A DNA stretch of 47,500 nt from an uncultured SAR116 cluster alpha proteobacterium (GCA_902630555.1 CACOVB010000002.1:1-47500); one strand, 5' to 3'. Shown: positions 7,868-18,622, numbered from the stretch's first letter. Notes: a model not told the origin generated them from the letters alone. Program-made: numbers and translations.

Positions 7868-9088
7868 ATGAAATCTTTATTTTTAATTATTCTATTTATT
7901 TTTAATGTCATAAATCCTTCATTTAGTAAAACTGGACATACGAATAATTGGGATCAAATAATTAACCATGCCCAAAATAAAACTGTGAAACTTCACGCAT
8001 GGGGAGGTTCTAAAAATATCAATAATTATATTAATTGGGTTAAAGCAAAAGTTCATGAAAAATATGGGATTAAATTACAACATATTAAAATTAAGGATAC
8101 ATCTGATGCGGTTAAAAAAGTTTTATTCGAGAAAATAGCAAAAAAAAATGATAATGGTTCAGTTGATATCATTTGGATAAATGGAGAGAATTTTTTAACT
8201 ATGAAAAAAAATAATTTGTTGTTAAATAAGAATTGGATATTGCAATTACCTAATTCTAAATTTATCGATTTTTCTAAATCCTCAGCCTATTTTTATGACT
8301 TTGGCATTTTTAATGAAGGAAAGGAAATGCCTTGGGGATTATCTCAACTTATTTTTTATTATGATAGTGATAAATTAAAAATTGTTCCAAAAAGTGCGTC
8401 TCAATTAAAAGATTTCATAAAAAATAATCCTGGCAGATTTACTTTTCCTCAACCACCAGATTTTATAGGAACAAGTTTTTTGAAACAAATTTTGATAGAA
8501 GTATCTAAAGATAAAAAACTCTTTTATAATAAGTATAATCTTAACAATGATAGACATAAATCGTCATTGAATGAATTATGGAATTGGTTTGACGAAATCA
8601 CACCTTTTTTATGGAAAAGTGGCAAAACATACCCAAATAATTATTTGTCACTTGGCCAACTATTTTCTGATAATGAATTAGACATAGGTTTAACGTTCAA
8701 TATTGCATATCCAAAAAATGAAATTTCAAAAGGAAATTTTAAATCTTCAGTTAAAAGTTTTATACCAAATATCGGTTCATTAGCTAACACTCATTTTCTT
8801 ACAATTCCTTACAATGCTACAAATAAGAATGCTTCAAAGGTTGTAATAAATTATATGATTTCACCTGAAGCGCAATTAGAAAAGCAAAACTCAGAAATAT
8901 GGGGTGATCCTTCAGTTTTATCTTTCGAGAAATTAAACAAAAACCTTAAAAAAGACTTTGAAAATCTTTTGAGTAAATCTACCGATTTAAGTTTTCAAGA
9001 TTTAGACAAAAAAATTCCTGAACCTCACCCTAGTTGGGTCAAAGTTATTGAAGAAGGCTGGATTGCAAGATATGGAACAATTAATTGA
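7868..9088 (+). CDS. ynjB: ABC transporter periplasmic substrate-binding protein, YnjB type
   Basis: A secreted solute-binding protein of about 406 residues. The signal peptide is MKSLFLIILFIFNVINPSFSK. The mature part begins WDQIINHAQNKTVKLHAWGG and continues with INNYINWVKAKVHEKYGI and GSVDIIWINGENF, all hallmarks of the YnjB family (COG4134). Family substrate is not established; thiamine-like or other small cations have been suggested only by distant similarity. I place the start at ATG 7868, two codons after a possible GTG at 7862; GGGTGA directly upstream can serve as the ribosome site. The gene overlaps the permease gene. No ATPase gene follows. Confidence 0.9.
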   Translation: MKSLFLIILFIFNVINPSFSKTGHTNNWDQIINHAQNKTVKLHAWGGSKNINNYINWVKAKVHEKYGIKLQHIKIKDTSDAVKKVLFEKIAKKNDNGSVDIIWINGENFLTMKKNNLLLNKNWILQLPNSKFIDFSKSSAYFYDFGIFNEGKEMPWGLSQLIFYYDSDKLKIVPKSASQLKDFIKNNPGRFTFPQPPDFIGTSFLKQILIEVSKDKKLFYNKYNLNNDRHKSSLNELWNWFDEITPFLWKSGKTYPNNYLSLGQLFSDNELDIGLTFNIAYPKNEISKGNFKSSVKSFIPNIGSLANTHFLTIPYNATNKNASKVVINYMISPEAQLEKQNSEIWGDPSVLSFEKLNKNLKKDFENLLSKSTDLSFQDLDKKIPEPHPSWVKVIEEGWIARYGTIN

Positions 9089-10760
9089 AAAAAAAAAAAA
9101 TATATTATTATTTTTACTTTTTCTTTTAATTTTAGGTTTTATATCTTTTCCTGTAATTTTTGGTACACTTGGTACTATACTTCCATCAATGGGATATTTT
9201 TTGGATGTTTCAGATAATTTTACTCTTAAATATTTTCTTTTAACATTTCAGCTTCCTGGGATAGAAAAATCAATTTATTTATCTATTTTAGTGGGTATAT
9301 TATCTACTTTTATTTCTTTAATATTATCCCAAGCTATATTAGCAAAATTATATTTTACAAATTTTTTTACTAAGCTAAATAAATTTTTATATCCGTTAAT
9401 TGCTTTTCCACACATAACCATGGCGGTTGGAATTTCTTTTTTATTTTCATCAAGTGGTTTTTTTATTCGTATATTTTCATTAGTTTTTAATTTTGACAGA
9501 CCTCCAAATTTAGACTTTTTTCCAGATAATTTTGGTCTTTTTTTAATATTTGGTTTGATACTTAAAGAGACTCCTTTCTTTTTGTTAATATCAATTGGAT
9601 TTTTAAATAATGTAAAGAGCAAGGAGTATTTTTTTTTAGCAAAATCAAAAAATTTTACTGATTTTACAAGCTGGATTTTTTTTATTTTCCCCTTAATTTA
9701 TAGAAAATTAAAAATTACTATATTTGTTGTATTAATATTTTCGGCAACGGTAATTGATATGTCGTTGATACTTGCTCCAACAACACCTTCAACTATATCA
9801 ATACGAATTTTACAACTTTTTCAACAACCAGAATTGGCTAGTTTTTCAATTGCATCTTGTTTATCGATTATACAATTATTGATAATTATTTTAATAATAT
9901 TAACTTGGATTAGTCTCGAAAAATTGATTTGTAAACAACAATATTTAGTTTTTTTTAGAAATTTTTTAGATAGAAGAAACAATTTTTTTGAAAATATTTT
10001 ATATTTTGTTTCAATAACTTGTTTTCTAATTTTTATTATCAATATTTTTATATCAATTACCTGGTCTTTAGCAGTTGATTGGAATTTCCCTGATTTATTT
10101 CCTAAAAAATTTACCTTAGATAATTATTTTGTTTTTTTTAAATTTAATTTTGATAGTTTTCTTAATTCATTAATTTTAGCTACTTTAGGATCTTTTATTA
10201 GTTTAATAATAATAATTGTATGGTCAGAGCTTTTAGAAGCATTAAAATTAAAGAATAATTTTTTAAATTTTATATTTTACATTCCATTGTTAATACCTGA
10301 ATTAACAATTTTGTTAGGCTTTAATTTTTTTCTTTTAACTAATAACTTTGATAACAAGTTTCTTAACGTATTATGGATTAAGATTATATATATAATTCCA
10401 TATACATATTTAATATTTTCAAGTTCTTATAAAAATATTAACAAAAAATATTTAAAAATAGCTCAGTCTTTAAATAAGAGTTATTTAACAATTTTATTTA
10501 AAATTAAATTGAATTTAATTTTAAATGTAATTTTTCTTAGCTTTGCGATAGGATTTATCATATCTATTGGTCTATATGCGCCAATCTATTTTATAGGTAA
10601 TGGTGAAATAACAACGTTATCATTAGAAATCATCAATTTACAAACAAGTGGAGATCGAAAAGACTTAGCTGTTGCTACTACATTACAAATGGTAATCCCT
10701 CTATTAATTTTATTAATTTTCCACTTGAAATCAAAGATATTTATCAAGTGGTCAGTTTAA
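9072..10760 (+). CDS. ynjC: ABC transporter permease, YnjC type (double permease)
   Basis: A very hydrophobic protein of 562 residues from ATG 9072 (a TTG at 9048 would add eight residues). About twelve membrane helices fall in two homologous halves. Each half carries an EAA-like cytoplasmic loop for the ATPase: SKNFTDFTSWIFFIFPLIYR in the first, SLNKSYLTILFKIKLNLIL in the second. This fused binding-protein-dependent permease pattern and its position after ynjB identify it as YnjC. The start overlaps the end of ynjB by 17 bases. Codons 6-9 run through an A13 tract. The protein is unusually rich in Phe, Ile and Leu, as expected for a membrane protein at this base composition. The cognate ATPase gene (ynjD) does not follow; the next gene is aspS. 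Confidence 0.9.
   Translation: MEQLIEKKKNILLFLLFLLILGFISFPVIFGTLGTILPSMGYFLDVSDNFTLKYFLLTFQLPGIEKSIYLSILVGILSTFISLILSQAILAKLYFTNFFTKLNKFLYPLIAFPHITMAVGISFLFSSSGFFIRIFSLVFNFDRPPNLDFFPDNFGLFLIFGLILKETPFFLLISIGFLNNVKSKEYFFLAKSKNFTDFTSWIFFIFPLIYRKLKITIFVVLIFSATVIDMSLILAPTTPSTISIRILQLFQQPELASFSIASCLSIIQLLIIILIILTWISLEKLICKQQYLVFFRNFLDRRNNFFENILYFVSITCFLIFIINIFISITWSLAVDWNFPDLFPKKFTLDNYFVFFKFNFDSFLNSLILATLGSFISLIIIIVWSELLEALKLKNNFLNFIFYIPLLIPELTILLGFNFFLLTNNFDNKFLNVLWIKIIYIIPYTYLIFSSSYKNINKKYLKIAQSLNKSYLTILFKIKLNLILNVIFLSFAIGFIISIGLYAPIYFIGNGEITTLSLEIINLQTSGDRKDLAVATTLQMVIPLLILLIFHLKSKIFIKWSV
9088..9100 (+). repeat. A13 homopolymer at the start of ynjC
   Basis: Thirteen consecutive A residues begin at the last base of the ynjB stop codon (TGA 9086-9088) and lie within codons 6-10 of ynjC. 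Such tracts favour polymerase slippage and are also prone to sequencing error. Confidence 0.95.
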
Positions 10761-10828
10761 GATAATTTTAAAAATCTTATAGTAATTTTATAGTTTGATG
10801 TTATAAAAATTGTTGAGAGGTAATCTTG

Positions 10829-12598
10829 ATGAATAAAGCTCACACTTATAGAACACACAAATGTAATGAAATTAATAAATCTTTGGTAGGTGAAATAGTA
10901 ACATTATCAGGTTGGGTTCATAGAAAAAGAGATCATGGACAGTTGATATTTGTGGATTTAAGAGACCATTATGGCATATCTCAAATAGTTTCTGACACAC
11001 AAAAAGATACTTTTGATATTCTAGAAAAAATTTCTTTGGAATCTGTCATTTCTGTGCATGGAAAAGTAGTCGAAAGGTCAGCTGAAACTATAAATCATAA
11101 TATTCCTACGGGAGAGGTGGAGCTCCAAGTTGATAAAATTATTATTTTATCAAATGCAGAAAGTCTACCTTTGCAAGTCAATTCGGATGATGATTATGGA
11201 GAAGAAATAAGGTTAAGATATAGATATTTAGATTTGAGAAGAAATAGGCCTCATCAAAATATAATTTTGAGATCTCAAATTATTCAAGAGATAAGATCTG
11301 AAATGTTAGAGCAGGATTTTATTGAATTTCAAACACCAATCTTAACTGCATCTAGTCCTGAAGGTGCTAGAGATTTTTTAGTTCCCTCTAGAATTCACAA
11401 AGGTAAATTTTATGCCCTTCCTCAAGCGCCCCAACAATTTAAGCAACTTGTCATGGTGTCAGGGTTTGATAAATACTTTCAAATTGCTCCTTGTTTTAGA
11501 GATGAGGATAGTAGAGCTGATAGGTCTCCAGGTGAGTTTTATCAATTGGATGTGGAAATGTCATTTGTAGAGCAAGAAGATGTTTTTAAAGCTGTTCAAC
11601 CAGTAATTTATAATGTTTTTAAAAAATTCACAAAAAAAGAAGTAGTTAAAGACTTTATCAAAATTACTTTTAAAGATGCAATGTTAAAATATGGAACTGA
11701 CAAACCTGATATTAGATATGATGTATTTATTCAAGATGTAACAGATGTTTTTAAAGATTCTAATTTTAAAATTTTTGCAAGTAATATTGAAAAAGGGTCA
11801 GTAGTTAGAGGTGTGCCAGGTGTAGATTGCGGTAGTCGGGCATTTGCCGATAAAATGAATGGTTGGGCTCAATCACAGGGAGCTCCAGGTATGGGGTATA
11901 TTATTTTCTCTGATAACAATGCAAAAGGTCCAATAGCTAATGCACTTGGTCTTGAAAAATCTCAAATACTAAAAGAAAAATTTAATTTGAATGATGGAGA
12001 TGCTTTATTTTTCTCATGTGCAACAGAAAAAGAAGCTGCAGATTTAGCTGGTAGGGCAAGAACAAAAATAGCTACTGAAAAAAATATGATTGATGAAAAT
12101 CAATTTAAGTTTTGTTGGATTGTTGATTATCCAATGTTTGAAAAAAATGAAATTACTGGAGAAATAGACTTTTCTCATAACCCCTTTTCAATGCCGCAGG
12201 GTGGGATGAAATCACTTATTGAAAAAAACCCATTAGATATTTTAGCATATCAGTACGATCTAGTTTGTAATGGTGTAGAGTTATCTTCAGGTGCGATTAG
12301 GAATCATGTTCCAGCTATTATGTATAAAGCATTTGAAATCGCTGGTCATAATCATGATGTTGTTGACAATAAATTTCCTGGAATGATTAATGCTTTCAAA
12401 TTTGGCGCCCCTCCTCATGGAGGTATCGCACCTGGTATTGATAGAATAGTTATGCTTTTAGCTGATGAACCTAATCTGAGAGAGATTGTATTATTTCCTA
12501 TGACCGGAAAAGCAGAGGACTTAATGATGGGGGCGCCTTCCGACGTTAATGAAATTCAACTGAAAGAATTAGGTATAAATATTAATAAAAAAGATTAA
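10829..12598 (+). CDS. aspS: Aspartyl-tRNA synthetase
   Basis: A class II synthetase that charges tRNA-Asp. The 589-residue product is the bacterial type: N-terminal OB fold (LSGWVHRKRDHGQLIFVDLRD), class II motif 2 region with FRDEDSRADRSPGEFYQLD, the inserted GAD domain (about residues 290-420) and the motif 3 GIAPGIDRIVMLLADEP. QAPQQFKQ forms the flipping-loop region. In Alphaproteobacteria such enzymes are often non-discriminating and also make Asp-tRNA-Asn for GatCAB; the sequence alone does not decide this and no AsnRS or gatCAB gene is in view. I choose ATG 10829 (a TTG precedes it) because GAGAGG lies eight bases upstream. Its end overlaps convergent ctaA by 4 bases. Confidence 0.96.
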   Translation: MNKAHTYRTHKCNEINKSLVGEIVTLSGWVHRKRDHGQLIFVDLRDHYGISQIVSDTQKDTFDILEKISLESVISVHGKVVERSAETINHNIPTGEVELQVDKIIILSNAESLPLQVNSDDDYGEEIRLRYRYLDLRRNRPHQNIILRSQIIQEIRSEMLEQDFIEFQTPILTASSPEGARDFLVPSRIHKGKFYALPQAPQQFKQLVMVSGFDKYFQIAPCFRDEDSRADRSPGEFYQLDVEMSFVEQEDVFKAVQPVIYNVFKKFTKKEVVKDFIKITFKDAMLKYGTDKPDIRYDVFIQDVTDVFKDSNFKIFASNIEKGSVVRGVPGVDCGSRAFADKMNGWAQSQGAPGMGYIIFSDNNAKGPIANALGLEKSQILKEKFNLNDGDALFFSCATEKEAADLAGRARTKIATEKNMIDENQFKFCWIVDYPMFEKNEITGEIDFSHNPFSMPQGGMKSLIEKNPLDILAYQYDLVCNGVELSSGAIRNHVPAIMYKAFEIAGHNHDVVDNKFPGMINAFKFGAPPHGGIAPGIDRIVMLLADEPNLREIVLFPMTGKAEDLMMGAPSDVNEIQLKELGININKKD

Positions 12599-13602
12599 GT
12601 CTTAATATTTAAGGTGTGTATTATTTTTATCATTGTTAAGAATATTAGAACTGCAACAATTTGATGCAAACTTGCATTTAAATTTGGAACATAATTCAAC
12701 AGTATATAAACTCCTAATACGAATTGTATAATTATAAAGGTAATTAATAATATTAATTCAAGAAAAACTTTCTTTTGATAAAAATTTCTAGCAAAAAATA
12801 TTATAATTGCAATTAATGAAATAAATCCCAAATGTCTATGATGAAATTGCGCTGACCCAGGATTTTCAAAAGCATCTAAAACTCCTAATGAAAGATAGTC
12901 ACTGGGAAAAAAACTATCATTCATTAAAGGATATGTATTGTACATTAGTCCTGCATCCATTCCAGCAACTAGAGATCCTGCCATAATTGTAATAAATATT
13001 ATAAAAAAAATGATGAAGTTTAAATCGAACTTAATTTTAGATTTTTTGTTTTTTAAGTCTAGGATTAGCCAAAATAATAGAAACAAAATCAGTAAGCTGT
13101 TACCAAAATGAATTGCTAACCTATACTGAGATACGTCTGGTTTATCAATTAATCCAGATTTAACCATCCACCAACCGATAAATGCTTGAAGGCTACCAAA
13201 AAATAAAATGACAAGAAGTCTTAAAGTAATAAATTTATTTATTTTCTTTGAAACAATTAAATATATGAAAGGTAAAATAAAAACAATTCCAATTATTCTC
13301 CCCCATAATCTATGAAAATATTCCCAGAAAAAAATAAATTTAAAATCTGAAAGTAGCATCCCTTTGTTATAGTAAGCATATTCAGGTGTATTTTTGTAAA
13401 GGTCAAACACCCTTTCCCATTCTTGATGATTTAGAGGTGGTAAAAATCCAAGAACGGGTCTCCATTCAACCATTGACAGGCCTGAATCTGTAATTCTTGT
13501 AATGCCTCCAATAATAATCATGGCTACTACTAAAATTAAAATTAATGTAAGCCAATTTATGAGAAACACATGTTGTTTTATAGGATTAATATTATCATTC
13601 AT
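12595..13602 (-). CDS. ctaA: Heme A synthase, COX15/CtaA type
   Basis: An inner-membrane enzyme that oxidises heme O to heme A for aa3-type cytochrome c oxidase. The 335-residue protein has about eight membrane helices. Conserved histidines lie in HRLWGRIIG, RLAIHFGNSLL, QFHHRHLGFIS and LHQIVAVLIF. The N-terminal IGGITRITDSGLSMVEWRP and the lumenal DAGLMYNTYPLMND are characteristic of the alphaproteobacterial/mitochondrial COX15 branch rather than the short Bacillus CtaA. It stands alone on the minus strand, divergent from groES, and its stop interlocks with that of aspS. It implies an aa3 oxidase encoded elsewhere. Confidence 0.95.
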   Translation of the reverse strand: MNDNINPIKQHVFLINWLTLILILVVAMIIIGGITRITDSGLSMVEWRPVLGFLPPLNHQEWERVFDLYKNTPEYAYYNKGMLLSDFKFIFFWEYFHRLWGRIIGIVFILPFIYLIVSKKINKFITLRLLVILFFGSLQAFIGWWMVKSGLIDKPDVSQYRLAIHFGNSLLILFLLFWLILDLKNKKSKIKFDLNFIIFFIIFITIMAGSLVAGMDAGLMYNTYPLMNDSFFPSDYLSLGVLDAFENPGSAQFHHRHLGFISLIAIIIFFARNFYQKKVFLELILLITFIIIQFVLGVYILLNYVPNLNASLHQIVAVLIFLTMIKIIHTLNIKT

Positions 13603-13645
13603 ATCATTAATTTATTTACCAAAATTATAATGTAAGTAAATAGAA

Positions 13646-13694
13646 TTTTTTTTTTTTAAAAATCTTGAAACTTTATAATTTACAACTATTTATG
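13646..13694 (+). promoter_or_regulatory. Heat-shock (sigma-32/RpoH-type) promoter of groES-groEL
   Basis: A T12 run (13646-13657) is followed by CTTGAAA (13664-13670), an exact match to the RpoH -35 element. After CTTG and 17 bases comes ACTATTTATG (13685-13694), which matches nine of ten positions of the alphaproteobacterial heat-shock -10 consensus as I recall it (CYTATnTnnG). The T-run could act as an UP-like element. The predicted leader to groES is about 40 bases. Confidence 0.75.
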
Positions 13695-13701
13695 TGATGT
13701 G

Positions 13702-13712
13702 CTCTTAAAGAG
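13702..13712 (+). promoter_or_regulatory. Perfect 11-base palindrome in the groES leader
   Basis: CTCTTAAAGAG is a perfect odd palindrome just downstream of the predicted -10 box and so near the transcription start. Its right arm extends into GAGTG, faintly like half of a CIRCE operator, but the spacing is wrong for CIRCE. It could be a repressor site, a short hairpin or chance. Confidence 0.3.
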
Positions 13713-13740
13713 TGTAATTTAAATAATTAGGGAGATAATA

Positions 13741-14028
13741 ATGAAGTTTAAGCCACTTCACGACAGAGTAGTTGTCGAACGTTTGGACTCAGACGAGAAA
13801 ACTGCAGGTGGAATTATAATCCCAGATTCAGCTCAAGAAAAACCAATGCAAGGTAAAATATTGGCTGTAGGTTCTGGGGCAAGAGATGATTCTGGAAAGA
13901 TACAACCATTAGATGTCAAAGAAGGTGATACAATACTTTTTGGCAAGTGGTCAGGTACAGAAGTTAAAATTGATGGGAAAGACCTTCTTATTATGAAGGA
14001 AAGTGACATCATGGGAATTATAAACTAA
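13741..14028 (+). CDS. groES: Co-chaperonin GroES (Cpn10)
   Basis: The 95-residue lid of the GroEL chaperonin. It starts [20 protein letters not shown], contains the mobile-loop sequence [21 protein letters not shown], and continues VLAVGSG-type (here [11 protein letters not shown]) and [13 protein letters not shown] at the end. The ATG is preceded by a clear Shine-Dalgarno (GGGAG). It is the first gene of groES-groEL, with groEL 36 bases downstream, and is transcribed from the heat-shock promoter described at 13646-13694. No CIRCE operator is present, so control is probably by RpoH. Confidence 0.98.
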   Translation: MKFKPLHDRVVVERLDSDEKTAGGIIIPDSAQEKPMQGKILAVGSGARDDSGKIQPLDVKEGDTILFGKWSGTEVKIDGKDLLIMKESDIMGIIN

Positions 14029-14052
14029 ATCTTAAAATTTTTAATTATTTGA

Positions 14053-15741
<1,689 letters not shown>

Positions 15742-15762
15742 CCCTAGTCCAAACAAAAATTT

Positions 15763-15796
15763 AAAAACACCTAATTTTTATTAGGTGTTTTTTTTT
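15763..15796 (+). terminator. Intrinsic terminator after groEL
   Basis: The arms AACACCTAA and TTAGGTGTT, extended by flanking A/T pairs to 12 base pairs (15763-15774 with 15781-15792), enclose a 6-base loop TTTTTA. A run of T residues continues to 15796. It starts 21 bases after the groEL stop. This is the clearest intrinsic terminator I found in the window. The symmetric A/T flanks mean it could also work on the other strand. Confidence 0.92.
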
Positions 15797-15853
15797 GAAT
15801 TTCACAATAATTCTTTATTAATAATTTAAATTAGATTAATAAATGTTTAACTT

Positions 15854-17452
15854 ATGAACTTTATAGATGAAAAAATTTCAAATGATTTAAAATCTTGGCC
15901 TTTTTTAGAAGCTAAAGTTTTAATAGAAAGATTAAAAAAAAATAAAAAATTTAATCTCATTAATGATGATAATCCTGTTTTGTTTGAAACAGGGTATGGT
16001 CCATCCGGATTGCCACATATAGGTACCTTTGGTGAGGTGGCAAGAACAACTATGGTTCAAAACGCTTTTTATCATCTCACTGGAAAAGCTACAAAGTTAA
16101 TTTGTTTTTCTGATGATATGGATGGATTTAGAAAAGTTCCTGAAAACGTACCAAATCAAACAATGCTGAGTGAACATCTAGAAAAACCTCTTACTGATGT
16201 TCCAGATCCTTTTGAAAAATTTGAGAGCTTTGGTTCTTACAATAATAATAAATTAAAAGAATTTTTAGATAAGTTTAGTTTTAATTATCAATTTGTATCA
16301 TCTACTGAATGTTACAAATCAGGCCAATTTAATGATGCATTATCAAAAATTTTACTTCATTATGATAAAATTAAAAATGTCATTATGCCAACTTTAGGTG
16401 AAGAAAGAAAGAAAACATATAGTCCATTTCTGCCTATATGTTCATACACAGGTAAAGTATTACAAGCCAATGTTATAGATATAGATGCAACGAATAACTC
16501 AATAACATACTTTTCTCCCATTAGTAATAAAGAAGAGAAAGTTTCAATTTTAAATGGTAATTGTAAATTACAATGGAAATGTGATTGGGCTATGAGATGG
16601 TATGCACTTGGAGTTGATTACGAAATGGCAGGAAAAGATTTAAGTGAAAGCGTAATTTTATCTACAAAAATTTTAAATATATTAGGTGGTTCTCAACCAG
16701 CAGGTTTTTCTTATGAGTTGTTTTTGGATGGGAATGGTCAAAAAATATCAAAATCTAAAGGTAATGGCTTATCAATAGAAGAGTGGCTAGCTTATGGAAC
16801 TGAAGAATCTTTATCGTTGTTTATGTTTAACAATCCAAAGAGAGCAAAAAAATTATTTTTTGATGTAATACCTAAAACGATAGATGAGTACTACTCATTT
16901 TTAAGTAAATATAACTCAAATAATGAATGTGAATATGATAATCCAGTCTGGCATATTCATAAAAGTAATCCACCTAAAGATATTTTTCCTGTCTCATTTA
17001 ATTTGCTTTTAAATTTATCTTCAGTATGTAATGCCGATAATTCAAATGATTTGTGGAGTTATATTACTAATTACACACCAGAGTTGAAAAAAGGGTTAAA
17101 CAAAAAATTTGATATGTTAGTTGAACTTTCTATTAATTATTATAAACAAAGAGTTTTACCATTTAAAAAATTTAGATTACCTAGTGAATTCGAAACTAAA
17201 ACTATAAAAAATTTATTAACCTATTTAAAAGACTTAGACGCCAAAACTTCTAATGAAGAAATACAATCTATTGTGTTTAAAGTTGGAAAGGAAGCTGGTT
17301 ACGAAAATCTTAGAGAATGGTTTTCTTGCTTGTATGAAACAGCCTTAGGGCAATCTAGTGGACCAAGAATGGGTGGGTTTATAAGATTATATGGTATAAA
17401 TAAGAGTATCAAATTATTAGAAGATGTTCTTAATGGTAACCTTGTTAAATAA
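15854..17452 (+). CDS. lysK: Lysyl-tRNA synthetase, class I
   Basis: A 532-residue class I LysRS, the archaeal-type enzyme that replaces the class II LysRS in many Alphaproteobacteria and spirochetes. The Rossmann-fold signatures are PSGLPHIGTFGEV (HIGH-type) and KISKSKGNG (KMSKS-type); GKDLSESVILSTKIL and GYENLREWF fit the family. It charges tRNA-Lys in the cytoplasm. The ATG at 15854 lacks a clear Shine-Dalgarno. pyrD begins two bases after the stop, so the two are co-transcribed. No class II lysS is seen in the window. Confidence 0.95.
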   Translation: MNFIDEKISNDLKSWPFLEAKVLIERLKKNKKFNLINDDNPVLFETGYGPSGLPHIGTFGEVARTTMVQNAFYHLTGKATKLICFSDDMDGFRKVPENVPNQTMLSEHLEKPLTDVPDPFEKFESFGSYNNNKLKEFLDKFSFNYQFVSSTECYKSGQFNDALSKILLHYDKIKNVIMPTLGEERKKTYSPFLPICSYTGKVLQANVIDIDATNNSITYFSPISNKEEKVSILNGNCKLQWKCDWAMRWYALGVDYEMAGKDLSESVILSTKILNILGGSQPAGFSYELFLDGNGQKISKSKGNGLSIEEWLAYGTEESLSLFMFNNPKRAKKLFFDVIPKTIDEYYSFLSKYNSNNECEYDNPVWHIHKSNPPKDIFPVSFNLLLNLSSVCNADNSNDLWSYITNYTPELKKGLNKKFDMLVELSINYYKQRVLPFKKFRLPSEFETKTIKNLLTYLKDLDAKTSNEEIQSIVFKVGKEAGYENLREWFSCLYETALGQSSGPRMGGFIRLYGINKSIKLLEDVLNGNLVK

Positions 17453-17454
17453 AA

Positions 17455-18558
17455 ATGTATTGGAGATTTTTTTATAAAGTTTTAAGTTTGATTGATCCAG
17501 AAACTGCACATAATTTTATAATTAAAATAATTAAGAATGGATTTTTACCAAAAATAAAAACAAAATCTATTCCATTAACAGTAATGGACATTAAGTTTCA
17601 AAATCCAGTTGGATTGGCAGCTGGTTTTGATAAAAATGCTGAGACTATTAACCAAATACATAAGTTGGGGTTTGGTTTTTTAGAGGTTGGCACGATTACA
17701 GTTTTTCCTCAAGAAGGTAATCCAAAACCAAGGATATTTAGATTACCTGAAGATAAAGCTATTATTAATAGAAATGGATTTAATAATGATGGTCTTACTT
17801 TAATCAAGAATAGAATAAAAGATTTTCAAAAAAACAATAAACCCTCAAATATAAAATTAGGAATAAATATTGGTCCTAACAAAGACACTTCTGATAGAAT
17901 TAAAGATTATACTAAATTAATTCACGCATTTGCTAAATATGCTGATTATTTAGTGATTAATATATCCTCTCCAAATACACCAAATTTAAGAAAACTTCAC
18001 TCAGATAAAAATTTTAAAAGCTTAATTACTTCAATAAAAAAAGAAATTATTCAGCTTAACAATTGCCCGCCTATATTAATTAAGATTTCTCCTGATTTAA
18101 GCAATACAGAACTAAAAAAAATAATTAAAGAAACAGTAAATCATAAATTGGATGGCTTAATCATATCTAACACAACTATTAAAAGAAATGTGAAATCTAA
18201 ATACAAAGAAGAAACTGGTGGTTTATCTGGAGAACCACTTTTTGAGGAATCAACTAAAGTCTTAATTATGGCTAGAAAAATTTTAAATGATTTTGATTCT
18301 CGTATTTCAATTATTGCTACCGGGGGTGTTTGTGATGGAAAATCAGCATACATCAAAATTTTATGTGGAGCTGACTTAATTCAACTATATACTGGCATGG
18401 TTTATGAAGGACCTTTTGTTGTAAAAAATATATTAGATCAACTTGATAGGTTTAAAAAAAGAGATAATATCAAAAATTGGGAAGATGTTAGAGGACGAGC
18501 TAAAAGCTTAGATGAAGCAAATAAAATTGTAGAAAATGGATTAAACAAAAAAACATAG
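17455..18558 (+). CDS. pyrD: Dihydroorotate dehydrogenase (quinone), class 2
   Basis: A membrane-associated FMN enzyme that oxidises dihydroorotate to orotate with ubiquinone, the fourth step of UMP synthesis. At 367 residues it has the class 2 N-terminal extension (MYWRFFYKVLSLIDPETAHNF) that docks to the membrane and quinone. FMN and catalytic motifs are NPVGLAAGFDKNAE, NRNGFNNDG, LVINISSPNTPNLR with the catalytic Ser, TGGLSGEPL, IIATGGVCDG and LYTGMVYEGP. It follows lysK by two bases with no separate promoter. Confidence 0.96.
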   Translation: MYWRFFYKVLSLIDPETAHNFIIKIIKNGFLPKIKTKSIPLTVMDIKFQNPVGLAAGFDKNAETINQIHKLGFGFLEVGTITVFPQEGNPKPRIFRLPEDKAIINRNGFNNDGLTLIKNRIKDFQKNNKPSNIKLGINIGPNKDTSDRIKDYTKLIHAFAKYADYLVINISSPNTPNLRKLHSDKNFKSLITSIKKEIIQLNNCPPILIKISPDLSNTELKKIIKETVNHKLDGLIISNTTIKRNVKSKYKEETGGLSGEPLFEESTKVLIMARKILNDFDSRISIIATGGVCDGKSAYIKILCGADLIQLYTGMVYEGPFVVKNILDQLDRFKKRDNIKNWEDVRGRAKSLDEANKIVENGLNKKT

Positions 18559-18576
18559 CTTAATTTTTACTTTTGC

Positions 18577-18605
18577 TTGACCATCAAAAGAGCTTCCTTT
18601 ATAAG
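18577..18605 (+). promoter_or_regulatory. Sigma-70-type promoter of rpmB
   Basis: TTGACC (18577-18582) and TATAAG (18600-18605) are separated by exactly 17 bases. They match the housekeeping consensus at five of six positions each. The expected start is near 18611, about 12 bases before the rpmB ATG, with AAGGG in the leader as ribosome site. It gives rpmB its own promoter downstream of lysK-pyrD. Confidence 0.7.
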
Positions 18606-18622
18606 TTCAACAAGGGTTAATT

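Noticed and set aside
13622-13632. TATAAT-containing promoter for ctaA on the minus strand
   Set aside because: The ATTATAAT block reads the same on both strands and no -35 element lies at a proper distance; in DNA this AT-rich such a hexamer is expected by chance.
13699-13717. CIRCE (HrcA) operator ahead of groES
   Set aside because: CIRCE is TTAGCACTC, nine bases, GAGTGCTAA. Here the arms are only CTCTT/AAGAG around one base, and the left arm matches the CIRCE half-site at about four of nine positions.
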